From Erwinia pyrifoliae DSM 12163 (GTDB taxonomy: Bacteria; Pseudomonadota; Gammaproteobacteria; Enterobacterales; Enterobacteriaceae), in contig NC_017390.1 of NCBI RefSeq assembly GCF_000026985.1, forward strand, positions 2,540,916-2,604,915: a stretch of DNA of 64,000 nucleotides, in the 5' to 3' direction. The notes beneath the pieces were generated by a model. That model ran no database searches. It saw only the letters and a list, made by a program, of their open reading frames with translations, and was not told the DNA's origin. Of the stretch, positions 41,803 to 52,438 are shown in pieces. Numbering within the stretch: the stretch's first letter is position 1; every line of letters starts with the position of its first letter. The position numbers and the translations under genes are program-made.

Positions 41803-43038
41803 ATGGAAGCTTTTAGTGCGGGATTGATCTCCCTTGACGATGCCCTGGCTACCCTGCTGGCACGCATCACCCCGCTTACTGACAGCGAAACCGTTAGCCT
41901 GACCCACGCGGCAGGCCGTATTACTGCCCACGCGGTGATTTCCCCGCTCAACGTGCCGCCGTTTGACAATTCGGCGATGGACGGTTACGCCCTGCGGCTG
42001 GCCGACCTCGCCCCGGGAGTGGCGCTGCCGGTAGCCGGCAATGCGTTTGCCGGTAGCCCGTATGACGGCGAATGGCCAGCGGGTAGCTGCATCCGCATTA
42101 TGACCGGCGCGCCGTTGCCGGCGGGGTGCGAAGCGGTGGTGATGCAGGAACAGACCGCCGCAGTCGGTGACGCGGTGCGCATTACCGCTGAGGTTAGCGC
42201 CGGGCAACATATTCGCCGGGCGGGTGAAGATATCCCTCAAGGCGCTCAGGTGCTGGCAGCCGGGGTAAAGCTCGGCGCGGCTGAACTGCCGCTGCTGGCC
42301 TCGCTCGGTATTCCGCAAGTGACGGTGCTGCGCAAACTGCGCGTGGCGATTTTTTCCACCGGAGATGAATTGCAGCCGGTGGGCCAACCGCTGGCGGCGG
42401 GGCAAATCTACGATACCAACCGTTTCGCCGTGCGGCTGATGCTGGATAAGCTCGGCTGTGAAGTGATTGATCTTGGCATTATTCGCGACGACCCGGCCGC
42501 TCTGCGCGCCGCCTTTATTCAGGCCGATGCCAGCGCCGATGTGGTTGTTAGCAGCGGTGGCGTATCGGTTGGCGCGGCAGATTACACCAAACAGATGCTG
42601 GAGGAGTTAGGCGAAATCGGCTTCTGGAAGCTGGCGATTAAACCCGGTAAGCCGTTTGCCTTTGGCCGCCTGGCGCACAGCTGGTTCTGTGGCCTGCCCG
42701 GCAACCCGGTCTCGGCGGTGCTGACCTTTTACCAGCTGGTGCAACCGCTGCTGGCCAGGTTAACCGGGCAGCACGGCCCGGCGTTGCCGCCGCGTCAACG
42801 GGTTCGCTGCGCCAGCGACCTGAAAAAGACGCCGGGCCGCCTTGATTTCCAGCGCGGCATTCTCCAGCGCGAACCTGACGGCGATCTGCGGGTGAGAACC
42901 ACCGGGCATCAAGGCTCCCACGTATTCAGTTCATTCCAGCTGGCCAACTGTTTTATCGTGCTGGAGCGCGAGCGCGGCAACGTGGCTGCGGGTGAATGGG
43001 TCGAGGTCGAACCCTTTAACGCGCTGCTGGAGGGCTGA
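41803..43038 (+). CDS. moeA: Molybdopterin molybdenumtransferase MoeA
   Basis: Inserts molybdate into adenylylated molybdopterin, the last step of Mo-cofactor synthesis. 411 residues, as in E. coli: N-terminal domains I/II with [33 protein letters not shown] and [10 protein letters not shown], the MoCF-binding domain with [12 protein letters not shown] and [17 protein letters not shown], and the C-terminal domain IV. moeB follows after 1 bp. The 256-bp gap upstream, divergent from iaaA, holds the promoters. Confidence 0.97.
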   Translation: MEAFSAGLISLDDALATLLARITPLTDSETVSLTHAAGRITAHAVISPLNVPPFDNSAMDGYALRLADLAPGVALPVAGNAFAGSPYDGEWPAGSCIRIMTGAPLPAGCEAVVMQEQTAAVGDAVRITAEVSAGQHIRRAGEDIPQGAQVLAAGVKLGAAELPLLASLGIPQVTVLRKLRVAIFSTGDELQPVGQPLAAGQIYDTNRFAVRLMLDKLGCEVIDLGIIRDDPAALRAAFIQADASADVVVSSGGVSVGAADYTKQMLEELGEIGFWKLAIKPGKPFAFGRLAHSWFCGLPGNPVSAVLTFYQLVQPLLARLTGQHGPALPPRQRVRCASDLKKTPGRLDFQRGILQREPDGDLRVRTTGHQGSHVFSSFQLANCFIVLERERGNVAAGEWVEVEPFNALLEG

Positions 43039-43039
43039 T

Positions 43040-43810
43040 ATGCTGCCCGAACTGAGCGATGAGGAGATGCTGCGCTATAACCGTCAAATCGTCCTGCAAG
43101 GTTTTGACTTCGACGGCCAGGAGCGGCTAAAGGTCGCCCGTGTGCTGGTGGTGGGCCTGGGGGGGCTGGGCTGCGCCGCCAGCCAGTATCTCGCCGCCGC
43201 CGGCGTCGGGCAGTTGACGCTGCTTGATTTTGACCAGGTGGCGCTGTCAAACCTGCAACGGCAGATACTGCACGGCGAGGCACAGGTGGGAATGGCAAAA
43301 GTCGACTCGGCGCGGGCGCGCCTCGCCGCCATCAACTCACTGATCGCCATTGAACCCGTTAACGCCCGCCTTGATGATGACGGTATGGCACAGCTTATTG
43401 CCCGGCATCAGCTGGTCATTGACTGCTGCGACAACCTTGATACGCGTGAACAGCTCAACCGCCTGTGTTTTGCCAGCAAAATGCCGCTGGTGTCCGGTGC
43501 GGCAGTCCGCATGGAGGGGCAAATCAGCGTATTCAGCTGGGGCCGTGATGAACCCTGTTATCGCTGTATCAGCCGCCTGTTCGGTGCTGCAACTTTGAGC
43601 TGTGTGGAAGCCGGGGTGATGGCACCGCTGGTCGGGGTGATCGGTTCACTGCAGGCGATGGAGGCCATTCGCGCCCTTACCCACTACGGCAGCCCGATAG
43701 CCGGGAAATTGCTGCTGTACGATGCCATGACGCTGCAGTTCCGCACAATCAGGGTGGCGAAGGATGCGGGTTGTGAGGTGTGTGGGGATGGCGGAGAATC
43801 ATCAGATTGA
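43040..43810 (+). CDS. moeB: Molybdopterin-synthase adenylyltransferase MoeB
   Basis: E1-like enzyme that adenylylates the C-terminus of MoaD so that it can receive sulfur. 256 residues (E. coli 249). ATP-binding GLGGLGCAASQYLAAAGVG (about 37-55), RQILHG, the aspartate in VIDCCDNLDTR, and two zinc pairs, CYRC and CEVC, are present. The start MLPELSDEEMLRYNRQIV at 43040 overlaps the spacing after the moeA stop, so translation is probably coupled. Confidence 0.96.
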   Translation: MLPELSDEEMLRYNRQIVLQGFDFDGQERLKVARVLVVGLGGLGCAASQYLAAAGVGQLTLLDFDQVALSNLQRQILHGEAQVGMAKVDSARARLAAINSLIAIEPVNARLDDDGMAQLIARHQLVIDCCDNLDTREQLNRLCFASKMPLVSGAAVRMEGQISVFSWGRDEPCYRCISRLFGAATLSCVEAGVMAPLVGVIGSLQAMEAIRALTHYGSPIAGKLLLYDAMTLQFRTIRVAKDAGCEVCGDGGESSD

Positions 43811-43877
43811 AAATAAGATGATGCAGAACTTCAGAGGGATGCACAATCGAAGAGGATAGCTGACTGGGAATTTGACA

Positions 43878-43911
43878 GCCGCTGCGCCATGTTGATGCAG
43901 CGGCTTATTTT
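43878..43911 (+). terminator. Terminator after moeB
   Basis: GCCGCTGC (43878-43885) pairs with GCAGCGGC (43897-43904), followed by TTATTTT. Confidence 0.8.
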
Positions 43912-43956
43912 GCACAGACTGACTGCTCTGGTCAATCTCACAACTGCCTTCAGAGA

Positions 43957-45549
43957 TTAAACGATACCCTGACTGCGCAGATAGTCTTCATAGTTACCGG
44001 TGAAATCGTTCATTTTGCCCGGCGTCATCTCAATGACGCGGGTTGCCAGTGAACTGACAAATTCACGGTCGTGGGAAACGAAAATCAGCGTGCCTTCGTA
44101 CATCTCCAGCGCCATATTCAGCGCTTCGATGGATTCCATATCAAGGTGGTTGGTCGGTTCATCCATGATTAATACGTTCGGTTTCTGCATCATCAGCTTG
44201 CCGAACAGCATACGGCCCTTCTCACCACCGGACAGCACCTTAGCCGGCTTTTTGATGTCGTCCTGGGTAAACAGCAGACGTCCGAGAATGCCGCGCACCG
44301 CCTGCTCGTCATCCCCTTCTTGCTTCCACTGGCTCATCCAGTCGAACACGCTCAGGTCTTCACTAAAGTCGTGAGCATGATCCTGAGCGTAGTAGCCAAT
44401 ACGCGCATTTTCAGACCATTTGACCGTTCCGCTATCCGGTAACAGATCGCCCACCAGAGTTTTCAGCAAGGTGGTTTTACCGATACCGTTCGGGCCGAGG
44501 ATCGCCAGCTTCTCGCCCACTTCCAGCAGCATATTCAGTTTGCTGAACAGCGGGCCATTATCGAAGCCTTTGGTAACGGCTTCCAGCTCAAGGGCGTTAC
44601 GGAACAGTTTCTTATCCTGTTCGAAACGAATAAACGGGTTCTGGCGGCTGGATGCTTTTACTTCATCCAGTTTAATCTTATCGATCTGCTTAGCGCGTGA
44701 GGTCGCCTGACGGGATTTCGATGCGTTGGCGCTGAAACGGCTGACGAAGGATTGCAGTTCGTTGATCTGCGCCTTTTTCTTGGCGTTATCCGACAGCAGA
44801 CGTTCGCGTGCCTGGGTGGCCGCCGTCATATATTCGTCGTAGTTACCGGAGTAGACGCGCAGCTCGCCGTAGTCGAGATCGGCCATGTGCGTGCAAACCA
44901 TATTCAGAAAGTGACGGTCATGCGAAATAATGATCATCGTGCTGTTGCGCTCGTTCAGCACCTGCTCCAGCCAGCGAATGGTATCGATGTCCAGGTTGTT
45001 GGTCGGTTCATCCAGCAACAAAATGTCCGGGTTAGAGAACAGCGCCTGCGCCAGCAGCACACGCAGTTTCCAGCCGGGAGCAACTTCGCTCATTGGGCCG
45101 TAATGCTGCTCCAGCGGAATGCCCACGCCCAGCAGCAGTTCACCGGCGCGCGCTTCAGCGGTGTAACCGTCCATTTCGCCATAGGCCACTTCAAGATCGG
45201 CCACTTTGTAACCGTCCTCTTCGCTCATTTCCGGCAAGGCATAAATGCGGTCACGCTCTTCCTTAACGGCCCACAGCTCGCCATGGCCCATGATCACGGT
45301 GTCCAACACGGAAAACTGCTCGAAGGCGAACTGATCCTGGCGCAGCTTACCGATTCGCTCGTTAGGATCGAGGGCAACATTACCCGCAGAAGGCACCAGG
45401 TCGCCGCCGAGAATTTTCATAAAGGTGGACTTGCCGCTGCCGTTGGCACCGATCAGACCATAACGGTTGCCGCCGCCGAATTTGACAGAGATATTTTCGA
45501 ACAGCGGCTTACTGCCAAACTGCATGGTGACATTGCTGGAAACTAGCAC
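43957..45549 (-). CDS. ybiT: ABC-F family ATPase YbiT
   Basis: Soluble ABC-F protein with two ATPase domains and no membrane part, 530 residues as in E. coli. Domain 1: GANGSGKST and [14 protein letters not shown]; domain 2: [17 protein letters not shown] and [14 protein letters not shown]. The interdomain linker (about 240-300; [14 protein letters not shown]) is the P-site tRNA interaction motif. ABC-F proteins act on stalled or initiating ribosomes; the specific role of YbiT is not settled. The first signature reads [15 protein letters not shown] rather than LSGG, as in other YbiT proteins. Confidence 0.96.
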   Translation of the reverse strand: MLVSSNVTMQFGSKPLFENISVKFGGGNRYGLIGANGSGKSTFMKILGGDLVPSAGNVALDPNERIGKLRQDQFAFEQFSVLDTVIMGHGELWAVKEERDRIYALPEMSEEDGYKVADLEVAYGEMDGYTAEARAGELLLGVGIPLEQHYGPMSEVAPGWKLRVLLAQALFSNPDILLLDEPTNNLDIDTIRWLEQVLNERNSTMIIISHDRHFLNMVCTHMADLDYGELRVYSGNYDEYMTAATQARERLLSDNAKKKAQINELQSFVSRFSANASKSRQATSRAKQIDKIKLDEVKASSRQNPFIRFEQDKKLFRNALELEAVTKGFDNGPLFSKLNMLLEVGEKLAILGPNGIGKTTLLKTLVGDLLPDSGTVKWSENARIGYYAQDHAHDFSEDLSVFDWMSQWKQEGDDEQAVRGILGRLLFTQDDIKKPAKVLSGGEKGRMLFGKLMMQKPNVLIMDEPTNHLDMESIEALNMALEMYEGTLIFVSHDREFVSSLATRVIEMTPGKMNDFTGNYEDYLRSQGIV

Positions 45550-45661
45550 AGGATAGCCTTTCGTTTGCGAGGTGAATGGGTAAATCAGCGCGCATTATGC
45601 CAAAAAAATAACGCGCGGCATACAGCACTCTGGCAGACGAAAAGGCCGGGTGTGTTCCGTG

Positions 45662-45682
45662 CAGCCGGGGAATTCCCGGCTG
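45662..45682. terminator. Hairpin between the MFS gene and ybiT
   Basis: CAGCCGGG (45662-45669) pairs with CCCGGCTG (45675-45682). It lies 6 bp after the MFS stop codon on the minus strand; no T-run follows. Confidence 0.5.
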
Positions 45683-45688
45683 ACATGC

Positions 45689-47179
45689 TTAATGGCTGGC
45701 CGCCTGGCTTTTTGCCGCTGCCAGCGACGGGCGGCTATCGTTATCATTACTTAGCCGGTCATGAAGATAGTGTTCGATTTGCTCCAGGCTGCGGTTACGC
45801 GTTTCCGGCACGCATTTCACCACGAAAATACCGGAGAAAATGCCAATCAGCGCAAAGCTTAAGAAGGTACCGGACAATCCCGCGCTGGCTAACAGTATCG
45901 GGAATGCCAGCGAGATCAGGAAGTTGGCAATCCACATGGCGAAAATCGCACTGCCCATAAACACGCCGCGCAGCCGCGTTGGAAATATCTCCGACAGCAA
46001 CAGCCAGGTAGCCGGTGACAGGAAAGCCTGCTGGAAGCTGAGGAACATCAACATGCCCAACAGCACCAGGTAGCCGCGCAGCATATCCACCTGCCCGTGC
46101 ACGGTTTCCGGCATAAAGAAACTGACCGCAGCAATAAACAGCAGGCTAAAGGTACAGCCAAACTGTCCGATGAGCGTCATGGTGCGTCGCCCGATTTTGC
46201 CCAATAACCCGATGCCCACGCACGCCATCAGCACCGATACCGCGCCGTTAGCAATGGTGGCAAACAGCGCCGCGTTGGTGCTCATACCCACAGCCTTTAG
46301 CATGGTCGGCGCGTAGTACATGATGGTGTTAACGCCGGAGGTTTGCTGGATAGTGGCGATACCGACGCCAATCAGAAACAGCTTCAGCAGCCACGGCTTT
46401 GCCAGATCGCGCAGACCCGTCTTTCCCCGATCCTCTTCTTCCGCCAGCGTCTCCTCAATTTCTTCCATTTCCCAGTCAACATCTTGCGGGGCGCGGGTTC
46501 GCCCCAGCACACGCCGGGCCTCCGCCAGCCTGCCCTGCATGGCATACCAGCGTGGGGTATCGGGCATAAACATCATGCCGAACCACAACAGTACCGCCGG
46601 GACGGTGGCTAAAGCCAGCATCCAGCGCCAGGTTTCGCTGCCGCCCCAGACCGCGTTAAACCCGGCATTAGACATATAGGCCAGCAGCTGACCGCTGACG
46701 ATCATCAGTTCCTGGACAGTCACCAGCTGGCCGCGTTGGTTGGCCGGTGCAATTTCGGCAATATAGACCGGCACCGTGGCTGAAGCCCCACCGACGGCGA
46801 CGCCGAGGATCAGACGGAAGAAAATCATCCACCCGACGTTTGGTGCCAGAGCCGTACCGGCGGCTCCGATAACAAAAATCAGCGCCAGGATAATAATGAT
46901 TTTCTTGCGTCCGGCCGCATTGGCAAAGACCCCCGAGAGTAGCGCGCCGAAAGCGGCACCAAACAGCAGTGAACTGGTTACCAGACCGGTGGTGAAAGGG
47001 GTCAGATGGAGTTCATCGCCCATAAACAGCAGTGCGCCAGAGATCACGCCCGTATCGTAGCCGAACAGTAAGCCGCCAAGCGTAGCCACTGCCGCAATCA
47101 CTTTGACAAAGGGTTCCGTTTTGCTGTTGCTGTTGGGGCCGGACGCGCGGTTAAGGGTGATATATTGTTCTTTTGTCAT
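45689..47179 (-). CDS. Sugar-porter family MFS transporter
   Basis: A 496-residue inner-membrane symporter with twelve helices. Sugar-porter marks: GGLLFGYDTGVISGALLFM in helix 1, NAAGRKK between helices 2 and 3, RLILGVAVGGASATVPVYIAE, MPDTPRWYAMQGR before the central loop, IQQTSGVNTIMYYAP in helix 7 and VPETRNRSLEQIE at the end. Closest by eye to inositol/galactose/xylose carriers (IolT, GalP, XylE); the substrate cannot be fixed. No sugar-use genes flank it. A weak CRP-like site lies upstream (see the next region). Confidence 0.85.
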   Translation of the reverse strand: MTKEQYITLNRASGPNSNSKTEPFVKVIAAVATLGGLLFGYDTGVISGALLFMGDELHLTPFTTGLVTSSLLFGAAFGALLSGVFANAAGRKKIIIILALIFVIGAAGTALAPNVGWMIFFRLILGVAVGGASATVPVYIAEIAPANQRGQLVTVQELMIVSGQLLAYMSNAGFNAVWGGSETWRWMLALATVPAVLLWFGMMFMPDTPRWYAMQGRLAEARRVLGRTRAPQDVDWEMEEIEETLAEEEDRGKTGLRDLAKPWLLKLFLIGVGIATIQQTSGVNTIMYYAPTMLKAVGMSTNAALFATIANGAVSVLMACVGIGLLGKIGRRTMTLIGQFGCTFSLLFIAAVSFFMPETVHGQVDMLRGYLVLLGMLMFLSFQQAFLSPATWLLLSEIFPTRLRGVFMGSAIFAMWIANFLISLAFPILLASAGLSGTFLSFALIGIFSGIFVVKCVPETRNRSLEQIEHYLHDRLSNDNDSRPSLAAAKSQAASH

Positions 47180-47891
47180 GGGCTACTTTGACCTCTCATC
47201 AACCTGGTGAATAAGGGTACGAACCAGAAACGTATTCGTTGGCATTGATCATTGTCACATGCCATTTTCAATTTAAACCATTTAATTCATTTTTTGTTAA
47301 CAATGAAATTAAATTTCTGTGTATCAGATCTCACTTTCACCCGAATACAGCGATCCGCAGAAATCCACGGCGAGAAAGTAGGGATTCCGGGTTTAATCTG
47401 AAGGATAAAGTTCGTTTTATAGCGACAGAAGTTTCATTGGCTTAATGAAGAGAAAATAAATTCCAAAATTCTACCGGGTATTGTGAAAAGAGAGACGTGA
47501 GACTGGTAATACACCGGGTACGGCCGGGAGGTCAGAAACCTGAGTCAATGCTGGCTGCAACGGCAACAAACAACGCCACTGAAATTGTTGATTCAGCTAA
47601 AAACCTCAGGGATCTCAGTAACGAACTATCCATAACGGCGTAAGAGCAGAAGAGCGGGATTTCGCCTGTCGGTATCGCCCACAACGAGCTTGAGCAACTG
47701 ACTCAACCAAATGACAACCGGTCCGGCAATCCTCCTCCTGTCACTCGTCAGAAGATCGGCTTTACATCTGATAAACCGTTAAATTATCCAGTCCGCAGCA
47801 GGCACGCTAAGCCTTTTGCCCTCAAGCCAACGGGCTGCCAGGCTCCGCACGGCCTGATTAAAGGCCATGCGTTGGGGTTATACGGGCTTCC
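47180..47891. other. Large intergenic region upstream of the MFS gene
   Basis: About 710 bp. The part next to the MFS gene is AT-rich and must hold its promoter; 47318-47334 (TGTG, 9 bp, CTCAC) is a weak CRP-like site. A 31-codon frame at 47548-47643 (ATATNNATEIVDSAKNLRDL) resembles the end of a chemoreceptor and may be a relic. The remainder to the nodT stop has no recognisable coding or repeat structure. Confidence 0.45.
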
Positions 47892-49439
47892 TCAGGGATT
47901 TTCAGCCGCGCCAAACACCGGGTAATCCGGCAAATTAACTTTCTGCCAGCTTTCCCAGCCACCGCCGAGTGCCTTATACAGCGCTACCAGGTCGAGACGG
48001 CTTTGTACCCGTGCCTGCTCCGCCTGCTGCTGTACCTGCGCCAGCTGCCGCTGTGCATCAAGTGGTTCAATAAATGATGACAGCCCCTGACGATAACCGT
48101 CACTGGCAAGGTTAAAGGCGTTTTGCAACGCCTGTACGCTCTCATCCAGCCCGGTGACTTGCTGCCGATCGCTGCGGTAGCTCACCAGCGCATTCTCCAC
48201 GTCCTGTAATGCCGTCAGTACCGTCTGGCGATATTGCAGCGCAGCGCTGGCCTGCTGCGCCCGCGCCAGTTTTACGTTGGAAACCAGTCTACCGCCCTGG
48301 AAAATCGGCAGGGTCACCGACGGCCCAAAGCTATAAAAATGACTGCTCCAGTTATCCAGATAGCTGGCGTCACTGTTACGCATGCCAAACTGCCCGCTAA
48401 GCGACAGGCTTGGGAACAGCTGCGCCACCGAAACGCCAATACTGGCCGTGGCGGCATGCAGACTGGCTTCGGCGGCGCGAACATCAGGGCGGCGGCGCGC
48501 CAGTTCGGAGGGCACGCCAACCGATACCGCTGGCGGTAGAACCGGCAGCGCTTTACGCGCCGTCAGTTCAGCGTCCAGCGCCCCTGGCACCTGGCCGGTT
48601 AATACCGCCAATCCATTCATCGCCTGGTGGATCTGCGCCTGATACTGCGGCAGCTGAGCACGCAGCGAGCTGAGCTGTGCGCGTGCATTTTCTACATTGG
48701 TCTGCGGTGCCAGCCCATTACGTTGCTGGCTTTGCGTCAGATCCAGCGTCTGCTGCGCCACGTCAATTTGCGTTTCTATCGTCTGGGTAATGGCCTGTGC
48801 GCCGCGCAGCTGCAGATAAGCGCGTGCAACCTCGGCTTCCAGCGACACCAGCGCATCATTGCGCTCTTCTGCCGACTGCTGCTGCCGGGCATCCGCCATC
48901 TCGACCTGGCGGCGCACCTTGCCCCACAGATCCAGTTCCCATGAAGCATCGAAACTGCCCTGATACAGACCAATAGGTTTCTCCAGGCTGTCCAGCGCCG
49001 GGCGCACGCTGTCGGCGTTGTCGACTCCATTGAGCCGATCGTCGATCCCTTGCGACTCCAGCTCACCTTTGACTCCCAGTTGCTGGCGCGTAAAACGCGC
49101 ATTGCTGCTCACCGAGGGTGCCCAGGCACCGCGCGCCTGATTTAACTGCTGACGCGCCCCGGCGATGCGCAGCACCGCCTGTTGCAGGGACAAATTGCCC
49201 TGCACCGCCCGCTCAATCAGGCTATCTAACTGCGGGTCGTTAAACGCTTTCCACCAGTCTGCCCGGGTGGCTGACGCCAGAGGCTTTGCTCCCTGTTGCG
49301 CCTGCATACTGTTAAAAACTTCCGGCATGGCGGGCCTGGGTGGCTGATAGTCCGGCCCCAGCACGCAGCCGCTAAGCGACAGCGCCGCCGCTATCAGCAC
49401 GCCGTTTCCCGAGCGGCGAAAATAACAAGGAACGTTCAT
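47892..49439 (-). CDS. Outer-membrane efflux lipoprotein, NodT family
   Basis: TolC-like channel of a tripartite drug-efflux system, 515 residues. Lipobox LSGC with lipidated Cys near residue 25; then VLGPDYQPPRPAMPEVF, the typical N-terminus of NodT/OprM proteins, and two outer-membrane-efflux repeats (about 70-270 and 290-490) with LARRRPDVRAAEASLHAATA. The ATG at 49439 is 1 bp after the emrB stop and gives a normal lipoprotein signal; a GTG six codons upstream lies within emrB. Third gene of emrA-emrB-nodT. Confidence 0.93.
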   Translation of the reverse strand: MNVPCYFRRSGNGVLIAAALSLSGCVLGPDYQPPRPAMPEVFNSMQAQQGAKPLASATRADWWKAFNDPQLDSLIERAVQGNLSLQQAVLRIAGARQQLNQARGAWAPSVSSNARFTRQQLGVKGELESQGIDDRLNGVDNADSVRPALDSLEKPIGLYQGSFDASWELDLWGKVRRQVEMADARQQQSAEERNDALVSLEAEVARAYLQLRGAQAITQTIETQIDVAQQTLDLTQSQQRNGLAPQTNVENARAQLSSLRAQLPQYQAQIHQAMNGLAVLTGQVPGALDAELTARKALPVLPPAVSVGVPSELARRRPDVRAAEASLHAATASIGVSVAQLFPSLSLSGQFGMRNSDASYLDNWSSHFYSFGPSVTLPIFQGGRLVSNVKLARAQQASAALQYRQTVLTALQDVENALVSYRSDRQQVTGLDESVQALQNAFNLASDGYRQGLSSFIEPLDAQRQLAQVQQQAEQARVQSRLDLVALYKALGGGWESWQKVNLPDYPVFGAAENP

Positions 49440-49440
49440 G

Positions 49441-51009
49441 TCAATGTGCTCCCGCACTGCCCTCGCTCTTGATCGGAGCCAGCAGTAAACAAAATGGAAT
49501 AAGGATCAGGGCAACAATGCTGAGACCCATAAAAACGTCAATATAGGCAAGGAAACGCGCCTGTACGATCATCTGTTTATACAGCTGCCCGGTGGCAACG
49601 GTCAGCGGATCGCCAGCGGTATGTACAAAGTCTCTGACGCCCTGCGTCCAACGCTCCAGCGTCAAATTAAAGGGTTCGTTGAGCGGGGTCATGCTGTCTG
49701 CCAGCTGCGCGCTGCGCGCCTGTGAGCGCTCGGTGATCATCGCGGTGGATAGCGAAATACCGATCGATCCGGCCACATTGCGGAACATGGTAAACAGCGC
49801 CGAAGCATCGGCATTCAGCCGCTGCGGGATCGTGACAAAGGCAATGGTGGTCAGCGGTACAAACAGGAAGCCTAAACCGATGGTCTGGAAGCTACGCATC
49901 AATACCAGAGTGGTGAAATCAATATTCGGCGTCAGGGTTGAGGAGTAGATAAACGACACGCCAAGCAGCATAAAACCGAAGGCAATCAGCAGGCGCGTTT
50001 GCACCAGCGGCATCAGCTTCAATACCAGCGGAATAGAGAGCACAATCAGCACCGCTCCCGGCGACAGCACCAGGCCGGACAAGGTGGCGGTGTAACCGAG
50101 ATCCTGCTGTGCCAGCTGCGGGATGACCACCGAACTGCCGTAGAGAATGGCCGCCATGCCGGCCATCAGCAGGCAGGCCACCGCAAAGTTACGGTCCTTC
50201 AGCACATGCAGATCCACCACCGGCCTTTTGGCATACATCAGCCAATAGATAGCCCCGACAATGCCGGTCAGCGCCAGCAGGGCAAAAGTAACAATAAAGC
50301 CGGACTGGAACCAGTCGGCATCTTCACCGCGATCCATCATGACCTGCAGGCAGCCAAGACCCAGGGTGATCAGGCCGATGCCAATATAGTCGATGCTGAG
50401 CTTTCCCTTCGCCCATTTGCGCTCCCACGGCGGATCTTCCAGCAGCTGATAGATAGCCAGCACGCTGAGGATCCCCACCGGGATATTGATGAAGAACACC
50501 CAGCGCCAGCTGTAGTTATCGGTTATCCAACCGCCCAGCGTCGGGCCAAGCACGGGGGCGACGATCACCGCAATAGATGACAGGCCAAATGCCTTACCGC
50601 GATCGGCGGGTTTAAAGTAGTCCAGCAGCACCGATTGCTGTACCGGCTGTAACCCCCCGCCGAAGAAACCTTGCAACACTCGGAACAGAATTATCTGCCA
50701 TAGCTCCGTGGCAATACCACACAGGAAGGAACAGACGGTAAACATGACGATGCAAATCAGAAAGAACTGTTTGCGACCCAGCAGACGACTAAGAAAGGCG
50801 GAGATGGGCAAAACGATGCCGTTAGCCACCAGATAAGAGGTCAGTACCCAGGTGGATTCGTCGTAGCTGGCTGAAAGCGATCCCGCAACGTGCGGCAGAG
50901 CCACGTTGACAATTGTGGTGTCGAGGATCTCCATAAACACCGCCAGCGTCACCGTCATCGCCACCAGCCAGGGGTTACTGGCAGGCTTCCAGCTCTGGCC
51001 CGGACTCAT
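49441..51009 (-). CDS. EmrB-like DHA2 drug:H+ antiporter
   Basis: MFS exporter of the 14-helix DHA2 family, 522 residues. Motifs: MEILDTTIVNVALPHVAGSL in helix 1 (motif D1), LLGRKQFFLICIVMF (motif A region), RVLQGFFGGGLQPVQQSVLL (motif B) and APVLGPTLGGWITDNYSW (motif C), the antiporter signature. It works with the EmrA-like adaptor and NodT-like channel. Its start overlaps the adaptor gene by 4 bp. Specific substrates are unknown; E. coli EmrB relatives export hydrophobic uncouplers. Confidence 0.93.
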   Translation of the reverse strand: MSPGQSWKPASNPWLVAMTVTLAVFMEILDTTIVNVALPHVAGSLSASYDESTWVLTSYLVANGIVLPISAFLSRLLGRKQFFLICIVMFTVCSFLCGIATELWQIILFRVLQGFFGGGLQPVQQSVLLDYFKPADRGKAFGLSSIAVIVAPVLGPTLGGWITDNYSWRWVFFINIPVGILSVLAIYQLLEDPPWERKWAKGKLSIDYIGIGLITLGLGCLQVMMDRGEDADWFQSGFIVTFALLALTGIVGAIYWLMYAKRPVVDLHVLKDRNFAVACLLMAGMAAILYGSSVVIPQLAQQDLGYTATLSGLVLSPGAVLIVLSIPLVLKLMPLVQTRLLIAFGFMLLGVSFIYSSTLTPNIDFTTLVLMRSFQTIGLGFLFVPLTTIAFVTIPQRLNADASALFTMFRNVAGSIGISLSTAMITERSQARSAQLADSMTPLNEPFNLTLERWTQGVRDFVHTAGDPLTVATGQLYKQMIVQARFLAYIDVFMGLSIVALILIPFCLLLAPIKSEGSAGAH

Positions 51010-52148
51010 TCCAGCGTCACCTTCGGTTCAACCGACAGGCCAATCGGCAGCGGATGGTTGGCATCCAACCCGCTATCAATGACAATCTTCACCGGAACAC
51101 GCTGGACAATTTTCACATAGTTTCCGGTGGCATTTTCAGACGGGAAGGCCGAGAAACGTGAACCGCTGCCCATCTGCACGCTGTCGACATGCCCTTTCAG
51201 CTTCAGATCGGGCCAGGCATCGACGCTGATATCGACCTTATTACCCGGCTTCATGCGCGCCAGCTGGGATTCTTTAAAGTTCGCTACAATCCACATATCC
51301 GGTGATACCAGAGAAAACAGCGAAGAACCCGCCTGCACCAGCGTGCCCACCTGCACATTGCGTTTGGTGATAAAGCCATCGTAAGGCGCGCGCACCTCGG
51401 TGTAGGACAGGTTAAGGCTGGCGGTATTGAGCTGCGCCTGCCCCTGATCGACCTGGCTCTGACGCGCTTCGACGCTGGTTTCCTGCTGACGGATCTGTAA
51501 AGCGACCTGCGAGGCTACGGCAACCTGAGCCTGCGCATTTTTCAGCTCCGCTTTAGCACTGCGTAACTGGGCGCTGGCAGCATCGATATTACGTTGCGAA
51601 GTTGCACGCGGGTCAACGCCGCGCTGACGTTTATCATCTTCCCGCGCGTTGAGATAGTTGGCTTCAGCACGCGCCAGCTGCGCCAACGCCTGCTCTTTCT
51701 GCGCCGGATACTGTACCCGTGCCAGAGCCAGCTGCGCCTGAGCCTGATGTAACTGTGCCACGGCAACCCCAAGCTCCGCCTGCGCCCGATCGCGCTGCGC
51801 GCTGGCATCACGCACATCAATCACCACCAGCAGATCCCCTTTCTTCACCCGCTGGTTATCTTTGACTTTCAACTGGGTGATATACCCCGACGCTTTGGGT
51901 GCGATGGTCACCGCATCCGCTTCGGTAAAAGCATCGTCGGTGGTTTCAATATTGCGGTTCATCAACCAGAAAACCAGCGCAACCGATAGCATCACAACAG
52001 CTACAATTGCCAGGATAATCAGCGGCTTTTTACCGGGTCGTGGACGATTTTTATCATCTTCCTGACCGTCGTCGGCCGGTTGTGATTCATGTTGCGGCAA
52101 GGATTCATCATCAGGTGAGGAGGAGGTTTGCTTAGCCATAGTATCCAT
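51006..52148 (-). CDS. EmrA-like membrane-fusion (adaptor) protein
   Basis: Periplasmic adaptor that links the DHA2 exporter to the outer-membrane channel. About 380 residues: a polar cytoplasmic N-terminus (about 1-45), one membrane helix (LIILAIVAVVMLSVALVFWL), the first lipoyl half (IETTDDAFTEADAVTIAPK), a long alpha-helical coiled coil rich in Gln and Ala (about 115-230), the second lipoyl half with YTEVRAPYDGFITKRNVQVG, and a beta-barrel domain. The start is uncertain: ATG 52148 is used, and ATG 52139 is equally possible. An open extension to 52238 lacks support. First gene of the operon. Confidence 0.9.
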   Translation of the reverse strand: MDTMAKQTSSSPDDESLPQHESQPADDGQEDDKNRPRPGKKPLIILAIVAVVMLSVALVFWLMNRNIETTDDAFTEADAVTIAPKASGYITQLKVKDNQRVKKGDLLVVIDVRDASAQRDRAQAELGVAVAQLHQAQAQLALARVQYPAQKEQALAQLARAEANYLNAREDDKRQRGVDPRATSQRNIDAASAQLRSAKAELKNAQAQVAVASQVALQIRQQETSVEARQSQVDQGQAQLNTASLNLSYTEVRAPYDGFITKRNVQVGTLVQAGSSLFSLVSPDMWIVANFKESQLARMKPGNKVDISVDAWPDLKLKGHVDSVQMGSGSRFSAFPSENATGNYVKIVQRVPVKIVIDSGLDANHPLPIGLSVEPKVTLE

Positions 52149-52330
52149 CAATGCGGGCGTCGCCAAAGCGGAGACGCAATTATTCAGCCTGATATAAACA
52201 TAGGAGCAGAATTGACAAATGCCAGGAGTTCCTGACAAAAAAAGGATTTATCAGCGGCAACACAAGGTTAATAAGCACTTAAAGCCCCTGCCAGGCGGCA
52301 AAGACCGGGCCGATAGGGGAAGAAAGTCGC

Positions 52331-52366
52331 AGTGAATAGCAGTGAATAGCAGTGAATAGCAGTGAA
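52331..52366. repeat. 10-bp tandem repeat
   Basis: AGTGAATAGC is repeated three times without error, then a partial fourth copy (AGTGAA). It lies between the emrA start and the mntR stop, about 185-220 bp upstream of emrA. Confidence 0.9.
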
Positions 52367-52438
52367 AACAGGCAACACGCATCAGGAGAGATTGACCTGG
52401 CGCATAGAGCCATGCTGCTGGCACAGCTAAAGTAACGG

